A stretch of 64,000 nt of DNA from Mycolicibacterium stellerae. GTDB taxonomy: Bacteria > Actinomycetota > Actinomycetes > Mycobacteriales > Mycobacteriaceae. The stretch covers positions 147,841 through 211,840 of the forward strand of contig NZ_RARC01000009.1 of assembly GCF_003719305.1 (NCBI RefSeq), in the 5' to 3' direction. The translations under genes were made by a program, and so were the position numbers. Position 1 is the first letter of the stretch; each line of letters starts with the position of its first letter. This document shows positions 38,790 through 49,146 of this stretch, piece by piece. The notes under the pieces are model-generated. The model was not told the origin of the DNA and made no database searches. It worked only from the letters and a program-made list of their open reading frames with translations.

Positions 38790-40283
38790 GTGACAACGTT
38801 CGCGCGGCTGTCCGCGTTCACCACCTCACCCGAGGGCAGGCCCGCGCTACTGGGCTTTCTGGGTGCGGTGATGATCACCGCAGGCGGGCTCGGCGCGGGC
38901 AGCACGCGTCTGCACGATCCGCTGCTGGAGTCGATGCACCTGTCGTGGCTGCGGTTCGGTCACGGGCTGGTGCTGTCATCGGTGCTGCTGTGGGGCGGCG
39001 TCGCGGTGATGCTCTTCGCATGGTTGTGGTTGGGCCGCAGCGTGGTCGACGGGTCCGCACGCGAGTACACGATGGTCGCGACCACCGGCTTCTGGCTGGC
39101 GCCACTGCTGGCCTCGGTGCCGGTTTTCAGCCGCGATACGTACTCCTACCTGGCGCAGGGCGCGCTGTTGCGCGACGGCTTCGACCCGTATGCAGTCGGA
39201 CCTGTCGATAATCCGAACTCGTTGCTGGACAACGTCAGCCCGATCTGGACGACGACGACCGCGCCGTACGGGCCGGCTTTCATCCTTGTCGCGAAGTTCG
39301 TCACCTTGCTGGTCGGCGATCACGTGATCGCGGGCACGATGGTGCTCCGGCTGTGCATGCTGCCCGGGCTGGTGCTGCTGATCTGGGCCGCACCCCGACT
39401 GGCCCGGCACGTCGGCGCCAACGGCGCCGCCGCGCTGTGGATCTGCGTGCTCAACCCGCTGGTGATCATCCATTTGATGGGTGGCGTGCACAACGAGATG
39501 CTGATGGTCGGGCTGATGGCGGCCGGTATCGCGTTGATATTCCAGCGCCATCCGATCGCGGGCAACGCGCTGATCGTGGTCGCGGTAGCCGTGAAAGCCA
39601 CAGCGGGCCTTGCGCTTCCGTTCATGGTGTGGGTATGGGCCCGCCAGCTTCGCGAAAGCCGCGGCCTGTCGCCGCTGCGGGCGTTTGCGGCGGCAACCGC
39701 AGGGTCGATAGCCATCTTCGTAGCGATGTTCGCCGTGCTGTCCTGGCTCGCCGGTGTCGGCCTCGGCTGGCTTACCGCCCTCGCCGGTTCGGTGAAGATC
39801 ATCAACTGGCTCACGGTGCCGACCGCCGTCTCCAACCTAGTCAACGCCGTTGGCGGACTGTTCTTCCCGGTGAATTTCTATGCCGTCCTCGAGGTCGCCC
39901 GGATCATCGGGATCGTCATCATCGCGATCTCACTTCCGTTGTTGTGGTGGCGATTTCGGCACACCGACCGCCAGGTGCTCACTGGCATCGCGTTGGCGAT
40001 GGTAATCGTCGTGCTGTTCGTACCCGCAGCGCTGCCCTGGTATTACACGTGGCCGCTGGCGATCCTCTCAGCGCTCGCCCAGAGCAGGCGGTCGATCGCC
40101 CTGATCGCCGGGTTCTCCACCTGGATCATGGTGATCTTCAAACCCGATGGCAGCCACGGCATGTACTCATGGATCCACGTGCTGCTGGCCACGGCCTGCG
40201 CAGCGGTGGCGTGGTATTCGCTCTACCGGGAGCCCGATCAGTACGCCATCGCCTGGGCGCGGCGAACCACCTCGCGGGCCTGA
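38790..40283 (+). CDS. mptA: MptA, alpha-1,6-mannopyranosyltransferase of lipomannan synthesis
   Basis: About 497 residues, GT-C type with some 12 transmembrane helices. The catalytic loop after the first helices holds VFSRDTYSYLAQGALLRDG, the Arg-Asp-containing motif of mycobacterial GT-C mannosyltransferases, followed by DPYAVGP and TTTTAPYGP. MptA extends the alpha-1,6-mannan backbone of lipomannan from polyprenyl-phospho-mannose on the outer membrane face. GTG 38790. The 3' end overlaps the convergent Rv2175c-like gene by 46 bp. Confidence 0.94.
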   Translation: MTTFARLSAFTTSPEGRPALLGFLGAVMITAGGLGAGSTRLHDPLLESMHLSWLRFGHGLVLSSVLLWGGVAVMLFAWLWLGRSVVDGSAREYTMVATTGFWLAPLLASVPVFSRDTYSYLAQGALLRDGFDPYAVGPVDNPNSLLDNVSPIWTTTTAPYGPAFILVAKFVTLLVGDHVIAGTMVLRLCMLPGLVLLIWAAPRLARHVGANGAAALWICVLNPLVIIHLMGGVHNEMLMVGLMAAGIALIFQRHPIAGNALIVVAVAVKATAGLALPFMVWVWARQLRESRGLSPLRAFAAATAGSIAIFVAMFAVLSWLAGVGLGWLTALAGSVKIINWLTVPTAVSNLVNAVGGLFFPVNFYAVLEVARIIGIVIIAISLPLLWWRFRHTDRQVLTGIALAMVIVVLFVPAALPWYYTWPLAILSALAQSRRSIALIAGFSTWIMVIFKPDGSHGMYSWIHVLLATACAAVAWYSLYREPDQYAIAWARRTTSRA

Positions 40284-40642
40284 TGGCTGTGCAGCGCGTC
40301 GACCGGCCGGGCATTGTCCTGGCGATCCCCTGATCCGTCGCGCCTGATCGTCAGCGACGGATCCGGCGTGAACAACCAGCGCAGGATCTCGGTGTTCTGA
40401 TAGCCGCCGTCGTGCAGCACGACGAGCAAGCCGGCCAGGCTCTTGACCACGTGACCGGTGTCGTCGAAGAACGCCCTCGGCACCACGACCGTCCCTTTGC
40501 GGCGGATACCGACCAGGTGACCTTCCCGCAACTGCTGGTGGACCTTCGTCACAGGCACGCCGAGCAGCTCGGCGACATGAGGCAGGTCGTAAACGTCTTC
40601 GCCAGGGTCGAGTACATCGTCAGCGGCTGGAATACTGCTCAC
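40238..40642 (-). CDS. Rv2175c-like DNA-binding protein, partner/substrate of PknL
   Basis: About 134 residues. The winged-helix region reads YDLPHVAELLGVPVTKVHQQLREGHL, and the C-terminal part ARPVDALHSHQAREVVRRAQ is almost identical to M. tuberculosis Rv2175c. That protein binds DNA and is phosphorylated by PknL. I prefer GTG 40642 (SSIPAADDVLDPGED): TAGACT lies exactly seven bases upstream, the leaderless arrangement. An ATG at 40720 would add 26 residues and would overlap the pknL promoter. Confidence 0.93.
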   Translation of the reverse strand: MSSIPAADDVLDPGEDVYDLPHVAELLGVPVTKVHQQLREGHLVGIRRKGTVVVPRAFFDDTGHVVKSLAGLLVVLHDGGYQNTEILRWLFTPDPSLTIRRDGSGDRQDNARPVDALHSHQAREVVRRAQAMAY

Positions 40643-40649
40643 CGCCCCG

Positions 40650-40655
40650 AGTCTA
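40650..40655 (-). promoter_or_regulatory. -10 element TAGACT for the leaderless Rv2175c-like gene
   Basis: TAGACT on the minus strand is followed by seven bases and the GTG at 40642. It is the mirror partner of the pknL promoter, and both have the same spacing. It decides the start of the gene. Confidence 0.6.
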
Positions 40656-40714
40656 GGGCGCGCGACGCGTCCACGTTGGCGCTCCGCGACCACAGTTGCC
40701 GCCAATTCGCTCCG

Positions 40715-40720
40715 TAACAT
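40715..40720 (+). promoter_or_regulatory. -10 element TAACAT for leaderless pknL
   Basis: TAACAT is followed by seven bases and the GTG at 40728, as expected for a leaderless mRNA. No ribosome binding site precedes that GTG or the upstream ATG at 40719, which lies inside the -10 itself and so cannot be transcribed from this promoter. Confidence 0.6.
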
Positions 40721-40727
40721 GTGTTCA

Positions 40728-41930
40728 GTGGAGACCCACCAGCAATCCGACCCGCTCGCAGGGGCCGTGCTGGACGGGCGCTACCGCGTCGACACCCTGA
40801 TCGCCACCGGTGGGATGTCGGGTGTGTACCGCGGGCTGGACCTCCGGCTGGATCGGCCGGTGGCCCTGAAGATCATGGATTCTCGCTACGCGGGCGACAA
40901 CCAGTTCCTGACCCGCTTCCAGCGCGAAGCACGCGCCGTCGCGCGGCTGAAGGATCCAGGGCTGGTCGCCGTGTACGACCAGGGCATCGACGGACACCAT
41001 CCGTTCCTGGTGATGGAGCTCGTCGAGGGCGGCACCCTTCGTGAACTGTTGGTCGAGCGCGGACCGATGCCGCCGCATGCGGTCGCGGCGGTACTGGCAC
41101 CTGTACTCAGCGGCCTCTCGGTGGCCCATCACGAAGGGCTGGTGCACCGTGACGTCAAGCCGGAGAACGTGTTGATCTCCGACGGCGGCGACGTCAAGAT
41201 CGCCGACTTCGGATTGGTCCGCGCGATCGCGGAAGCCAAGATCACCTCGACCAGCGTGATTCTGGGCACCGCGGCGTACCTGTCACCCGAGCAGGTCAGC
41301 ACCGGCGACGCCACCCCTGCCAGCGATGTCTACGGCGTCGGCATCCTCACCTATGAGCTGCTGACAGGCAGCACCCCGTTCACGGGTGACACCGCTCTGA
41401 CGGTGGCATACCAGCGGATGGACCACGACGTCGCCCCGCCCAGCACCGTGATCGGCGGCGTACCAAAGCAATTCGACGAGTTGGTATTACGCGCGACCGC
41501 CAGGAATCCGGTCGATCGCTATCCAGATGCCGAGGACATGGCGGCCGAACTGGAGGCGATCGTCGACGAGTTGGGGTTACCCGACTTCCGGGTGCCTGCG
41601 CCGCAGAACTCGGCACAGCATCTGTCGGCGGAGGTACACCGCAGCAGGGTCAGCCAGAACGCCACCACCGACACCGTCCGTCCAGCGCCGCCGCGCCAGC
41701 ACACCAAGGCACTCACGCGCGGCCCCGACGACTGGCAAACCGACGAATCGGAGTCCGAATCTTACGGCGTAGCAGCACAATTCGCGGGTATCGAGATGAG
41801 CGAGTTCTATTGGGCCAGGCAGCGCGCCAAACGCGCGCTGTTCTTCTGGGTGATCGCCGTGCTGGTTCTCACCGGGTCGATCGCGGCAGCCGCGTGGACG
41901 ATCGGCAGCAACCTGTCCAACCTGATCTAG
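40728..41930 (+). CDS. pknL: PknL, transmembrane Ser/Thr protein kinase
   Basis: About 400 residues. Kinase domain at about 18-280: Gly loop IATGGMSGVYRGL, VALKIMD (ATP Lys), HRDVKPENVLI (catalytic loop), IADFGLVRAI (DFG) and GTAAYLSPEQ. A linker and one transmembrane helix near the C-terminus (LFFWVIAVLVLTGSIAAAAW) follow. No large external sensor domain remains after the helix, as in M. tuberculosis PknL. The divergent neighbour encodes its DNA-binding substrate, and the dcw cluster lies nearby. Confidence 0.96.
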   Translation: METHQQSDPLAGAVLDGRYRVDTLIATGGMSGVYRGLDLRLDRPVALKIMDSRYAGDNQFLTRFQREARAVARLKDPGLVAVYDQGIDGHHPFLVMELVEGGTLRELLVERGPMPPHAVAAVLAPVLSGLSVAHHEGLVHRDVKPENVLISDGGDVKIADFGLVRAIAEAKITSTSVILGTAAYLSPEQVSTGDATPASDVYGVGILTYELLTGSTPFTGDTALTVAYQRMDHDVAPPSTVIGGVPKQFDELVLRATARNPVDRYPDAEDMAAELEAIVDELGLPDFRVPAPQNSAQHLSAEVHRSRVSQNATTDTVRPAPPRQHTKALTRGPDDWQTDESESESYGVAAQFAGIEMSEFYWARQRAKRALFFWVIAVLVLTGSIAAAAWTIGSNLSNLI

Positions 41931-41936
41931 GCGTGT

Positions 41937-43328
<1,392 letters not shown>

Positions 43329-43331
43329 TCA

Positions 43332-43337
43332 ATGGTA
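43332..43337 (-). promoter_or_regulatory. -10 element TACCAT for leaderless aroG
   Basis: TACCAT on the minus strand ends six bases before the GTG at 43325. There is no Shine-Dalgarno sequence. It supports the GTG as the true first codon. Confidence 0.55.
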
Positions 43338-43477
43338 ACCAGCGCAAACCGCTCATCAGCACAGCGGGCCGGATCGGCAAACGTAGGGAAACACCCTTTT
43401 TTCACAGGTTCTTCGCAGCTAGCGTTTGCCGGCAGGGGGTCACCGACCAGCAGAACCTGCGAAATGGCGTAGCACAA

Positions 43478-43909
43478 ATGTCGAAGGGCAATTTGACGAC
43501 AATGCCGGTGTTCGCCGCGGCGGTTGCGATTGCCGGCGCAGGGGCGATGACGGTCACAGCACCTGCACAAGCAGCACCGGGCGACTGCCAGCAGTGGGGT
43601 TTCCGGACCAGGTGACCTTGCGTCAGGGCACCGGCGAACTGCTTGTGTTCAACTCGACGGGTCCCGCTGCCGGCGGGAACGTCAACGTCGCGGGCGCCAT
43701 CGAGCCAAACGGAGCAATGCGCGTGACGGTCACCGAAAGAGGGACCGACGATCTCGTTCGATCCCACTCTCGGCGGCCTGGTCACCCACATCACCGACCG
43801 CAGCGGCGTGACCTCGCAGATCGTCCCGGCCATACCAGAACTCCGCGACCGGCCGATCGACATCACCGGCGACAACGGCACCGAAACCCACACCAGCACC
43901 TTCTTCTGA
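43478..43909 (+). pseudogene. Secreted-protein gene broken by two frameshifts
   Basis: ATG 43478 begins a clear Sec signal peptide (SKGNLTTMPVFAAAVAIAGA, cleavage after APAQA). The mature start APGDCQQWGF runs into TGA at 43613. Coding-like sequence continues one frame over (FPDQVTLRQGTGELLVFNST to RVTVTE, about 43600-43738). It then returns to the first frame (GPTISFDPTLGGLVTHITD to ETHTSTFF) and ends at TGA 43907. One base seems lost near 43600, in a G/T run, and one gained near 43738. Either the gene is decayed or the two indels are sequencing errors. I do not recognise the family; small exported mycobacterial proteins with CxxWGF starts exist. Confidence 0.75.
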
Positions 43910-43918
43910 GGAGCGGCC

Positions 43919-44398
43919 TCAGCCAGAGGTCATCAGCTGATACCGCCGCAGGTTGTGTTTCGCGTCGACCAGGGCGTCGTGCGCGTCGCGCGGCCGCGGC
44001 GGCATCCGCGGACAGCCCCGCTCCTCCCAGAACTGGCGCAGCTCGCGGGTGAAGCGCGGAATGGCGGGCGGCAACGCGGTCATCGGCCCCCACAGCTGGC
44101 ACAGCACCACGTGGTCGTAGGCGCCGACCCAGGCCCACAGCTCGATCGGCTCGTCACCGTCGACGCCGAAGAAGTCCTCCAGTTCCGACCGGATCTGTTT
44201 TCGCGACCGATAGAGCTGAGATGACGGTGACGGCAGTTTGGGCAGCACATGGGTGCGCACCCAGCGCCCCGCCCGCTCCGGATTGAATTCGCTTGAGATG
44301 CCGTAATATTCGCGGCCGTCCTCGGATGCAACGCCGATCGAGATGAGCTCGATGGTGCGTCCGTCGTCGATGAACTCGGTGTCGTAGAAGTATTTCAC
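43919..44398 (-). CDS. RNase AS, 3'-5' exoribonuclease (Rv2179c-like)
   Basis: 159 residues with a DEDDh exonuclease fold: YDTEF (Asp6, Glu8), GAYDHVVLCQ (third Asp region) and HDALVDAKHNLRRY (His and last Asp). M. tuberculosis Rv2179c is a dimeric RNase that trims adenylate-rich 3' ends. GTG 44398; the gene follows the Rv2180c-like membrane-protein gene by 7 bp on the same strand, so the two share a transcript. Confidence 0.93.
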   Translation of the reverse strand: MKYFYDTEFIDDGRTIELISIGVASEDGREYYGISSEFNPERAGRWVRTHVLPKLPSPSSQLYRSRKQIRSELEDFFGVDGDEPIELWAWVGAYDHVVLCQLWGPMTALPPAIPRFTRELRQFWEERGCPRMPPRPRDAHDALVDAKHNLRRYQLMTSG

Positions 44399-44405
44399 GC
44401 CGCGC

Positions 44406-45290
44406 CTACGCAGTCGCTTTCTCGGGGACGGCCTGCGGATCCGGCGGTGGCGCGGGTGCCGCGTGGATCTCTTTGTCGAGTTGCTGGTTCACCTCGGTGT
44501 CGTCGGGGAACCGGGGCTCGCCGGCAATGACATGCTGCAACCAGAGCTTGGCCTGCACCACCGGCCTGCGCAGCACGCGCTCCCGGACCAGTGCCCTGTG
44601 CATTTTGCGGGGCTTGTCCGTGTAGCGCCAACGCGCCCACGGCGCATGCGGCCGGGACAGACGGAACGCCCCGACGAACAGCAGCGGGGTGATGAACATG
44701 CCGATCAAGCCCGTCCATAACTTTCCCTTGAGCAGCACCACCACGGCCAGTGCCAGCGTGATGACCGCGAGGGCGACGACCGAGGCCCTGGCAGCGAGGT
44801 TGTGGTCTTCGCGCCAGATGTCGATGTCGAAGAACGACAGCGGGTTGAAACCGAGGACAAGCAGCCCGGCCACCGCGACCGCGGTGAACACCGCGTCGAC
44901 GGATGTGCGGCCGTCCTCGGCCCAGTACACGTCCTCGAGGTGAAGGATCAGCGCGAACTCGTCCAGCACCAGTGCCGCACCGATCCCGAAAAAGGTTGCT
45001 GCGACGGTGAATTCGGGTACCCCTCCGTCGACAGCCAAAGTGACCATCGAGATGCCGGAGATCATGACCAAGATCACACCGATGACCACATGGTGGATGT
45101 GCAGGCCCCCTCCGGCCGAGATGTTCCTCGGTTGCCACCATTTGCGCGGTTTGTCGCTGCCGGCGTGGCTGCGGATGTATCGCACGATCGTGCGCGTGAC
45201 GAAGAAGGTGAGGATGAACGCGACGAGGCAGAAGACCAGCGGCATCCGCCCCTGCGGTATCTCCAGACTCCAGTCCAACCTCAGGTGCAC
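44406..45290 (-). CDS. Conserved integral membrane protein (Rv2180c-like)
   Basis: 294 residues with about seven transmembrane helices. Conserved pieces include [20 protein letters not shown] near the second helix, [19 protein letters not shown] and [12 protein letters not shown]. The His-His and Asp/Glu clusters at the membrane face may bind metal, but no function is known. GTG 45290 follows TAAGTT by six bases, a leaderless pattern. It is divergent from the mannosyltransferase gene. Confidence 0.88.
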   Translation of the reverse strand: MHLRLDWSLEIPQGRMPLVFCLVAFILTFFVTRTIVRYIRSHAGSDKPRKWWQPRNISAGGGLHIHHVVIGVILVMISGISMVTLAVDGGVPEFTVAATFFGIGAALVLDEFALILHLEDVYWAEDGRTSVDAVFTAVAVAGLLVLGFNPLSFFDIDIWREDHNLAARASVVALAVITLALAVVVLLKGKLWTGLIGMFITPLLFVGAFRLSRPHAPWARWRYTDKPRKMHRALVRERVLRRPVVQAKLWLQHVIAGEPRFPDDTEVNQQLDKEIHAAPAPPPDPQAVPEKATA

Positions 45291-45296
45291 GAAGAG

Positions 45297-45302
45297 AACT
45301 TA
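45297..45302 (-). promoter_or_regulatory. -10 element TAAGTT for the leaderless Rv2180c-like gene
   Basis: TAAGTT on the minus strand ends six bases before the GTG at 45290. It shares an 84-bp divergent region with the mannosyltransferase gene, which has TAGTCT at 45359-45364 ten bases before its ATG. Confidence 0.5.
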
Positions 45303-45374
45303 CGCTGCTCAGGCCGCGACGTGCCGGGGATATGGTCCGACGCGCCGCGACCGGCCGATAGTCTGGGCTGCACG

Positions 45375-46709
45375 ATGAGTAGGTTGGGGCCGCGCACGCG
45401 AGGAGCGGAGAAGCCACGGCCCGGCGGGGCTGGTTGGTGGCCAACCGTGGCGTGGCGGCTGTTCCAGCTGGTGACGCTTGTGGCGCTGGTCTGGGCGTGT
45501 TGGCGGCTGCTCGGCCACGTCACGTACCGCATCGACATCGACGTCTACCGTATGGGCGGCAGGGCCTGGCTGGACGGTCGGCCGCTGTACGCCGACGGCG
45601 CGATGTTCGAGACCCGCGCTGGGCTGGAGCTGCCGTTCACCTATCCCCCTCTTGCTGCGATCGCTTTCGCGCCGTTCGCCCTGCTCCCGCTCTCGGTGGC
45701 CAGCGCCGCCATCACGGTGACCACATTCGTGTTGTTGATCGCATCCACGGTGATCGTGCTGACGCGGCTGGACGTCTGGCCGCAGTCGTCGATCACCACC
45801 GAGCCCGCTTGGCTGCGGCGGTGCTGGCTGGCCGCCGCAATCGTCGCCCCCGCCGCGGTCTACCTGGAGCCGATCCGGGCCAACTTCGACTTCGGCCAGA
45901 TCAACGTTGTGCTGATGACGCTCGTCATCGCCGACTGTGTGCCCCGCAAGACTCCGTGGCCGCGCGGCATTCTGCTCGGTCTGGCTATCGCCCTTAAACT
46001 CACCCCCGCGGTGTTCCTGCTCTATTTCCTGCTGCGCCGGGACACCCGCACGCTGATCGTCACCGTGGCCGCGGCGGTGGTCGCCACTCTGGTCGGCTTC
46101 GCGTTCGCCTGGCGCGACTCGTGGGAGTACTGGACGGACACGGTGCGCAACACCGACCGGATCGGCACCGCGACGCTGAACACCAACCAGAACATCGCCG
46201 GCGCGCTGGCCCGCCTCGGCCTCGGTGAGGGCGAACGATTCGTGCTGTGGACGCTGGCCTGCTTCGCGGTGCTCGGGGTGACGATCTGGGCGGCGCGACG
46301 CGTGTTACGGGCTTCCGGAGCCGCTCGGCCGGCGACATCTGACCAAGGACCCGTGCTGGCGCTGATCTGTGTGGCGATGTTCGGCCTCGTGGTGTCGCCG
46401 GTGTCGTGGTCGCACCACTGGGTATGGGCGCTGCCGACGGTGATCGTGTGCAGCGTGGTCGCCTACCGGCGCAGGCATGTGTTGCTCGGCGCGGTCACCG
46501 CCGCAGGGGTGGCCCTGATGGTGTGGACTCCCATCACCTTGATGCCCGAACACCACGAGACGTCGGCGTCACTGTGGCGCCAGCTCGTCGGTGGCTCCTA
46601 CGTGTGGTGGGCGCTTGCCGTCATCGTCGTCGCAGGTTTGGTGTCCACCCGCCAGACCGACTCACAACCCGCGGCCCTCAGCGCCTCGCCTGTGCCTGCG
46701 ACCAGCTAG
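45375..46709 (+). CDS. Rv2181-type alpha-1,2-mannosyltransferase (GT87/DUF2029)
   Basis: 444 residues, about ten transmembrane helices. The first external loop carries [20 protein letters not shown], the Asp-containing catalytic motif of the GT87 family. [19 protein letters not shown] and [15 protein letters not shown] are further family blocks, and the late [11 protein letters not shown] motif is typical. The M. tuberculosis protein adds alpha-1,2-mannose branches to lipomannan and lipoarabinomannan. It belongs to the same pathway as MptA and PimB' in this window. ATG 45375. Confidence 0.93.
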   Translation: MSRLGPRTRGAEKPRPGGAGWWPTVAWRLFQLVTLVALVWACWRLLGHVTYRIDIDVYRMGGRAWLDGRPLYADGAMFETRAGLELPFTYPPLAAIAFAPFALLPLSVASAAITVTTFVLLIASTVIVLTRLDVWPQSSITTEPAWLRRCWLAAAIVAPAAVYLEPIRANFDFGQINVVLMTLVIADCVPRKTPWPRGILLGLAIALKLTPAVFLLYFLLRRDTRTLIVTVAAAVVATLVGFAFAWRDSWEYWTDTVRNTDRIGTATLNTNQNIAGALARLGLGEGERFVLWTLACFAVLGVTIWAARRVLRASGAARPATSDQGPVLALICVAMFGLVVSPVSWSHHWVWALPTVIVCSVVAYRRRHVLLGAVTAAGVALMVWTPITLMPEHHETSASLWRQLVGGSYVWWALAVIVVAGLVSTRQTDSQPAALSASPVPATS

Positions 46710-46767
46710 ACGCCGGCTCTTTCAACGCGGCTCGGAGTTCGCCGCGTGATCGTCGCCCGGCGGAAGG

Positions 46768-47466
46768 CTAGGCAGCGAGCTCTGCGGCGGGTTGTTTACC
46801 CTCCTTGATGTCGGCGGCATACAGATCGACGTACTCCTGACCCGACAGGCGCATCAGCTCGTACATCACCTCGTCCACGACCGCCCGCTCGATGAACCGG
46901 TTGCCCTCGAGGCCCTCGAATCGGCTGAAGTCCATCGGTTTGCCGAACCGCACTGTCACCCGGCCGAACCGCCACATCTTGCTGCCCGGCGGATTGACCT
47001 CGTCGGTGCCGATCATCGCGACCGGGATGACCTTCACGCCCGTGCGCAGCGCGACCCGCGACATTCCCGTCTTGCCCTTGTACAGCCTGCCGTCGGGCGA
47101 GCGCGTGCCCTCGGGATACATGCCGAGCAGCTTGCCCTCATCCAGCAACCGCGAAGCGGTTTCGAGGGCGGCCTGTGCGGAGTCGGCGTCGGTGCGGTCG
47201 ATCGGCACCTGCCCGGCCGCTGTGTAGAACCAGCGCTGGAACCACCCCTTGAGCCCGGTACCGGTGAAGTATTCGGACTTGGCCAGGAAGGTGATCCTGC
47301 GCTTGACGACGAGTGGTAGGTAGAAACTGTCCGCAACCGCCAGGTGGTTACTCGCCAGGATGACCGCGCCGGAGTCCGGAACATATTCCAGCCCTTCGAC
47401 TTTGGGCCGGCCGAGCAAAGTCAGCACGGGTCCCATGAAGACGTATTTGAACAGCCAATACCACAT
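46768..47466 (-). CDS. PlsC-family 1-acylglycerol-3-phosphate acyltransferase (Rv2182c-like)
   Basis: 232 residues. Acyltransferase block I NHLAVADSFYLPL (HX4D), block II near AGQVPIDRTDADSA, block III GMYPEGTRSPDGRLY and block IV VIPVAMIGTDEV are all present. It acylates the sn-2 position of lysophosphatidic acid or a related lipid at the membrane. ATG 47466 has GGGAGGG upstream and matches the Rv2182c start (MWYWLFKYVF). Confidence 0.95.
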   Translation of the reverse strand: MWYWLFKYVFMGPVLTLLGRPKVEGLEYVPDSGAVILASNHLAVADSFYLPLVVKRRITFLAKSEYFTGTGLKGWFQRWFYTAAGQVPIDRTDADSAQAALETASRLLDEGKLLGMYPEGTRSPDGRLYKGKTGMSRVALRTGVKVIPVAMIGTDEVNPPGSKMWRFGRVTVRFGKPMDFSRFEGLEGNRFIERAVVDEVMYELMRLSGQEYVDLYAADIKEGKQPAAELAA

Positions 47467-47518
47467 GGACCCTCCCGGATTGGGGCGCACCGGACGGTGC
47501 TTGGCGCTAACTCTACCG

Positions 47519-47887
47519 TCACTCCTCGACGGTCACCGGGATGTGCTGATACCGGCTGGGTCCCGACGTTGGCGGCCCATCCGGCGGCGGTTCATCCGGC
47601 GGCGGCTGTTGCGGGCCCGGCGTCGACTCGATGTCGCTGACCATTGCGCGCACCACGGTCAGCAGCGCCACGCTGTGCTCGGCGATGATCGTCAGCAACG
47701 GGTGCTGCTCGCCGCTCACGAGTGCCGCCAGCGCGCACACCGGGCACCACACCTGCTGGCACTTGCCGGGTCCGTCGGCGCCGGCGGCCGCTGTCGCCGC
47801 GGCCCGCACCGCGGGGTCGATGCGGTCCAGAATGGACTGCGCCAGCGCCCTCAACTCAGGGCCAAGATCGGAGTGAGCATCATTCAT
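47519..47887 (-). CDS. Small Cys-containing conserved protein (Rv2183c-like)
   Basis: 122 residues. An N-terminal helical part holds a cysteine cluster, CQQVWCPVC (Cys at about 43, 48 and 51), followed by a helix (HPLLTIIAEHSVALLTVVRA) and a Pro-rich tail. The cysteines suggest a metal site. ATG 47887 overlaps the ATPase stop as ATGA, so it is made together with that protein. The function is unknown. Confidence 0.83.
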   Translation of the reverse strand: MNDAHSDLGPELRALAQSILDRIDPAVRAAATAAAGADGPGKCQQVWCPVCALAALVSGEQHPLLTIIAEHSVALLTVVRAMVSDIESTPGPQQPPPDEPPPDGPPTSGPSRYQHIPVTVEE

Positions 47888-49146
47888 GCCGGCCACACCT
47901 CCGGATCTGGTCTGAATCGCACGGTCAGCTCACTGCCCTTGAGCTGAGCGTCCATCACGATGCATCGCCGCAGGACAGACGCGAGCCGAACCCGGCGCCG
48001 CAGCCCACCGGCGCCGATGATCAAGTCGTCGCCGACCCGGCCAAGACGCAGGGCGCCCGACTCGATTTGAGGCAACTCTAGCCGCAATCGATACACCGAA
48101 CCCAGCCCGGACCCGGACTCGCGGTCGACGATCGGGCGCAGCGGGCCTGGCGGCGGCGAGCCGTCGCGCCGGCGGGCGCATTCGAGCAGCTCGCCGAGTG
48201 CCTTCGGCCCGATCGGCTCGCCCGCGAGGTGCGGAACCAGCACCAACTGCACGTCGCCGACGGTGGTGTCGAGTTCGTCGAGCACGGCCTGCTGTTCGGA
48301 GATCCGTTCGGCGTACCAGTCGAATGCCGGATGTTCAGGCAGGTTGCGGTACTCGTATGAATCATCCTGCACCAAAAGCTGATTGACGATCAGCTCGTCG
48401 ACGCGGACCCCCATCAACGCCAGCGAGCCGAGAGTGCGCGCAGCCTCGGCAGCGACCACCCGCTCCGCGGTGAGCACGAGATGCGCGCTCACCCAGTCTC
48501 CGTCGGTGAGCAAACCGGTCAGCGCACCGTTGCCCGCGTCGACGCGCTCCATCAGATCCACGATCGCCGCCGTGCGCGCGTCGCCGACCGCCGAGCTGAG
48601 CCTGCGGTGGCGCGGCCATGCCCGCTCCAGGTACAGGCCGAAGGTCGAGGGCAGTGTCAGCATCCGCATCGCATCGGCGGTCGACGCACAATCGACGACG
48701 ATACGATCCCAATCCCCCGATTTCGCCAGCTCGCCGACCTCGTGAAGACCCAGCACCTCCTGAATTCCGGGAAGCGCCGAAAGTTCTTCTGGCGCAATAT
48801 GCCCCAGCTCCGACTCGTCGAAACTTGCCGTCAGAACGCCGACGACGTCGCGCCAGCGCGCCTCCAGGAGGGCCAGTGTGTCCAGCGCCAGCGCGTCGAG
48901 GAACCCTCCGCCGGCATCCGCGTCGTCGGCGAGCACCCGCGTCGGCTCCCTGCGCCCGGTGGGCACCACCGGCGTGCCGAGTACGTCACCCAGCGAGTGC
49001 GCCTGGTCGGTGGACACCACAAGGACCCGCAGGCCGCTTTGCGCGTCGCGCACCGCGGTCGCGGTCGCCAGCGTCGACTTACCTACACCGCCCTTGCCAA
49101 CGAAGAGACTGATCCGGGCGTGGGTAGGCGCGGGGGAATCACTCAG
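47884..49146 (-). CDS. ArsA/MinD-like P-loop ATPase (Rv2184c-like) with a probable CTG start
   Basis: About 420 residues. The deviant Walker A FVGKGGVGKSTLATATA (signature Lys) is encoded at about 49119-49069, upstream of every in-frame ATG, GTG or TTG. VVSTDQAHSLGDVLGTP is the ArsA-type switch region and IVVDCASTADAMR matches the Walker B/switch 2 area. In frame before the P-loop only CTG (49146) and ATC codons could start; a TGA closes the frame further up. CTG 49146 overlaps the stop of the upstream gene, as a coupled start would. Family members are Get3/ArsA-like, but no arsenite pump gene is present and the role is unknown. Confidence 0.85.
   Translation of the reverse strand: MSDSPAPTHARISLFVGKGGVGKSTLATATAVRDAQSGLRVLVVSTDQAHSLGDVLGTPVVPTGRREPTRVLADDADAGGGFLDALALDTLALLEARWRDVVGVLTASFDESELGHIAPEELSALPGIQEVLGLHEVGELAKSGDWDRIVVDCASTADAMRMLTLPSTFGLYLERAWPRHRRLSSAVGDARTAAIVDLMERVDAGNGALTGLLTDGDWVSAHLVLTAERVVAAEAARTLGSLALMGVRVDELIVNQLLVQDDSYEYRNLPEHPAFDWYAERISEQQAVLDELDTTVGDVQLVLVPHLAGEPIGPKALGELLECARRRDGSPPPGPLRPIVDRESGSGLGSVYRLRLELPQIESGALRLGRVGDDLIIGAGGLRRRVRLASVLRRCIVMDAQLKGSELTVRFRPDPEVWPA

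Noticed and set aside
43426..44052. Continuous 208-codon frame covering the broken secreted-protein gene
   Set aside because: Only its middle third resembles protein of the right kind; its start lacks a signal peptide and its end runs antisense into RNase AS.
46710..46767. Possible terminator hairpin between the convergent Rv2181-type and plsC genes
   Set aside because: Only short imperfect GC pairings and no T-run; nothing better than chance.
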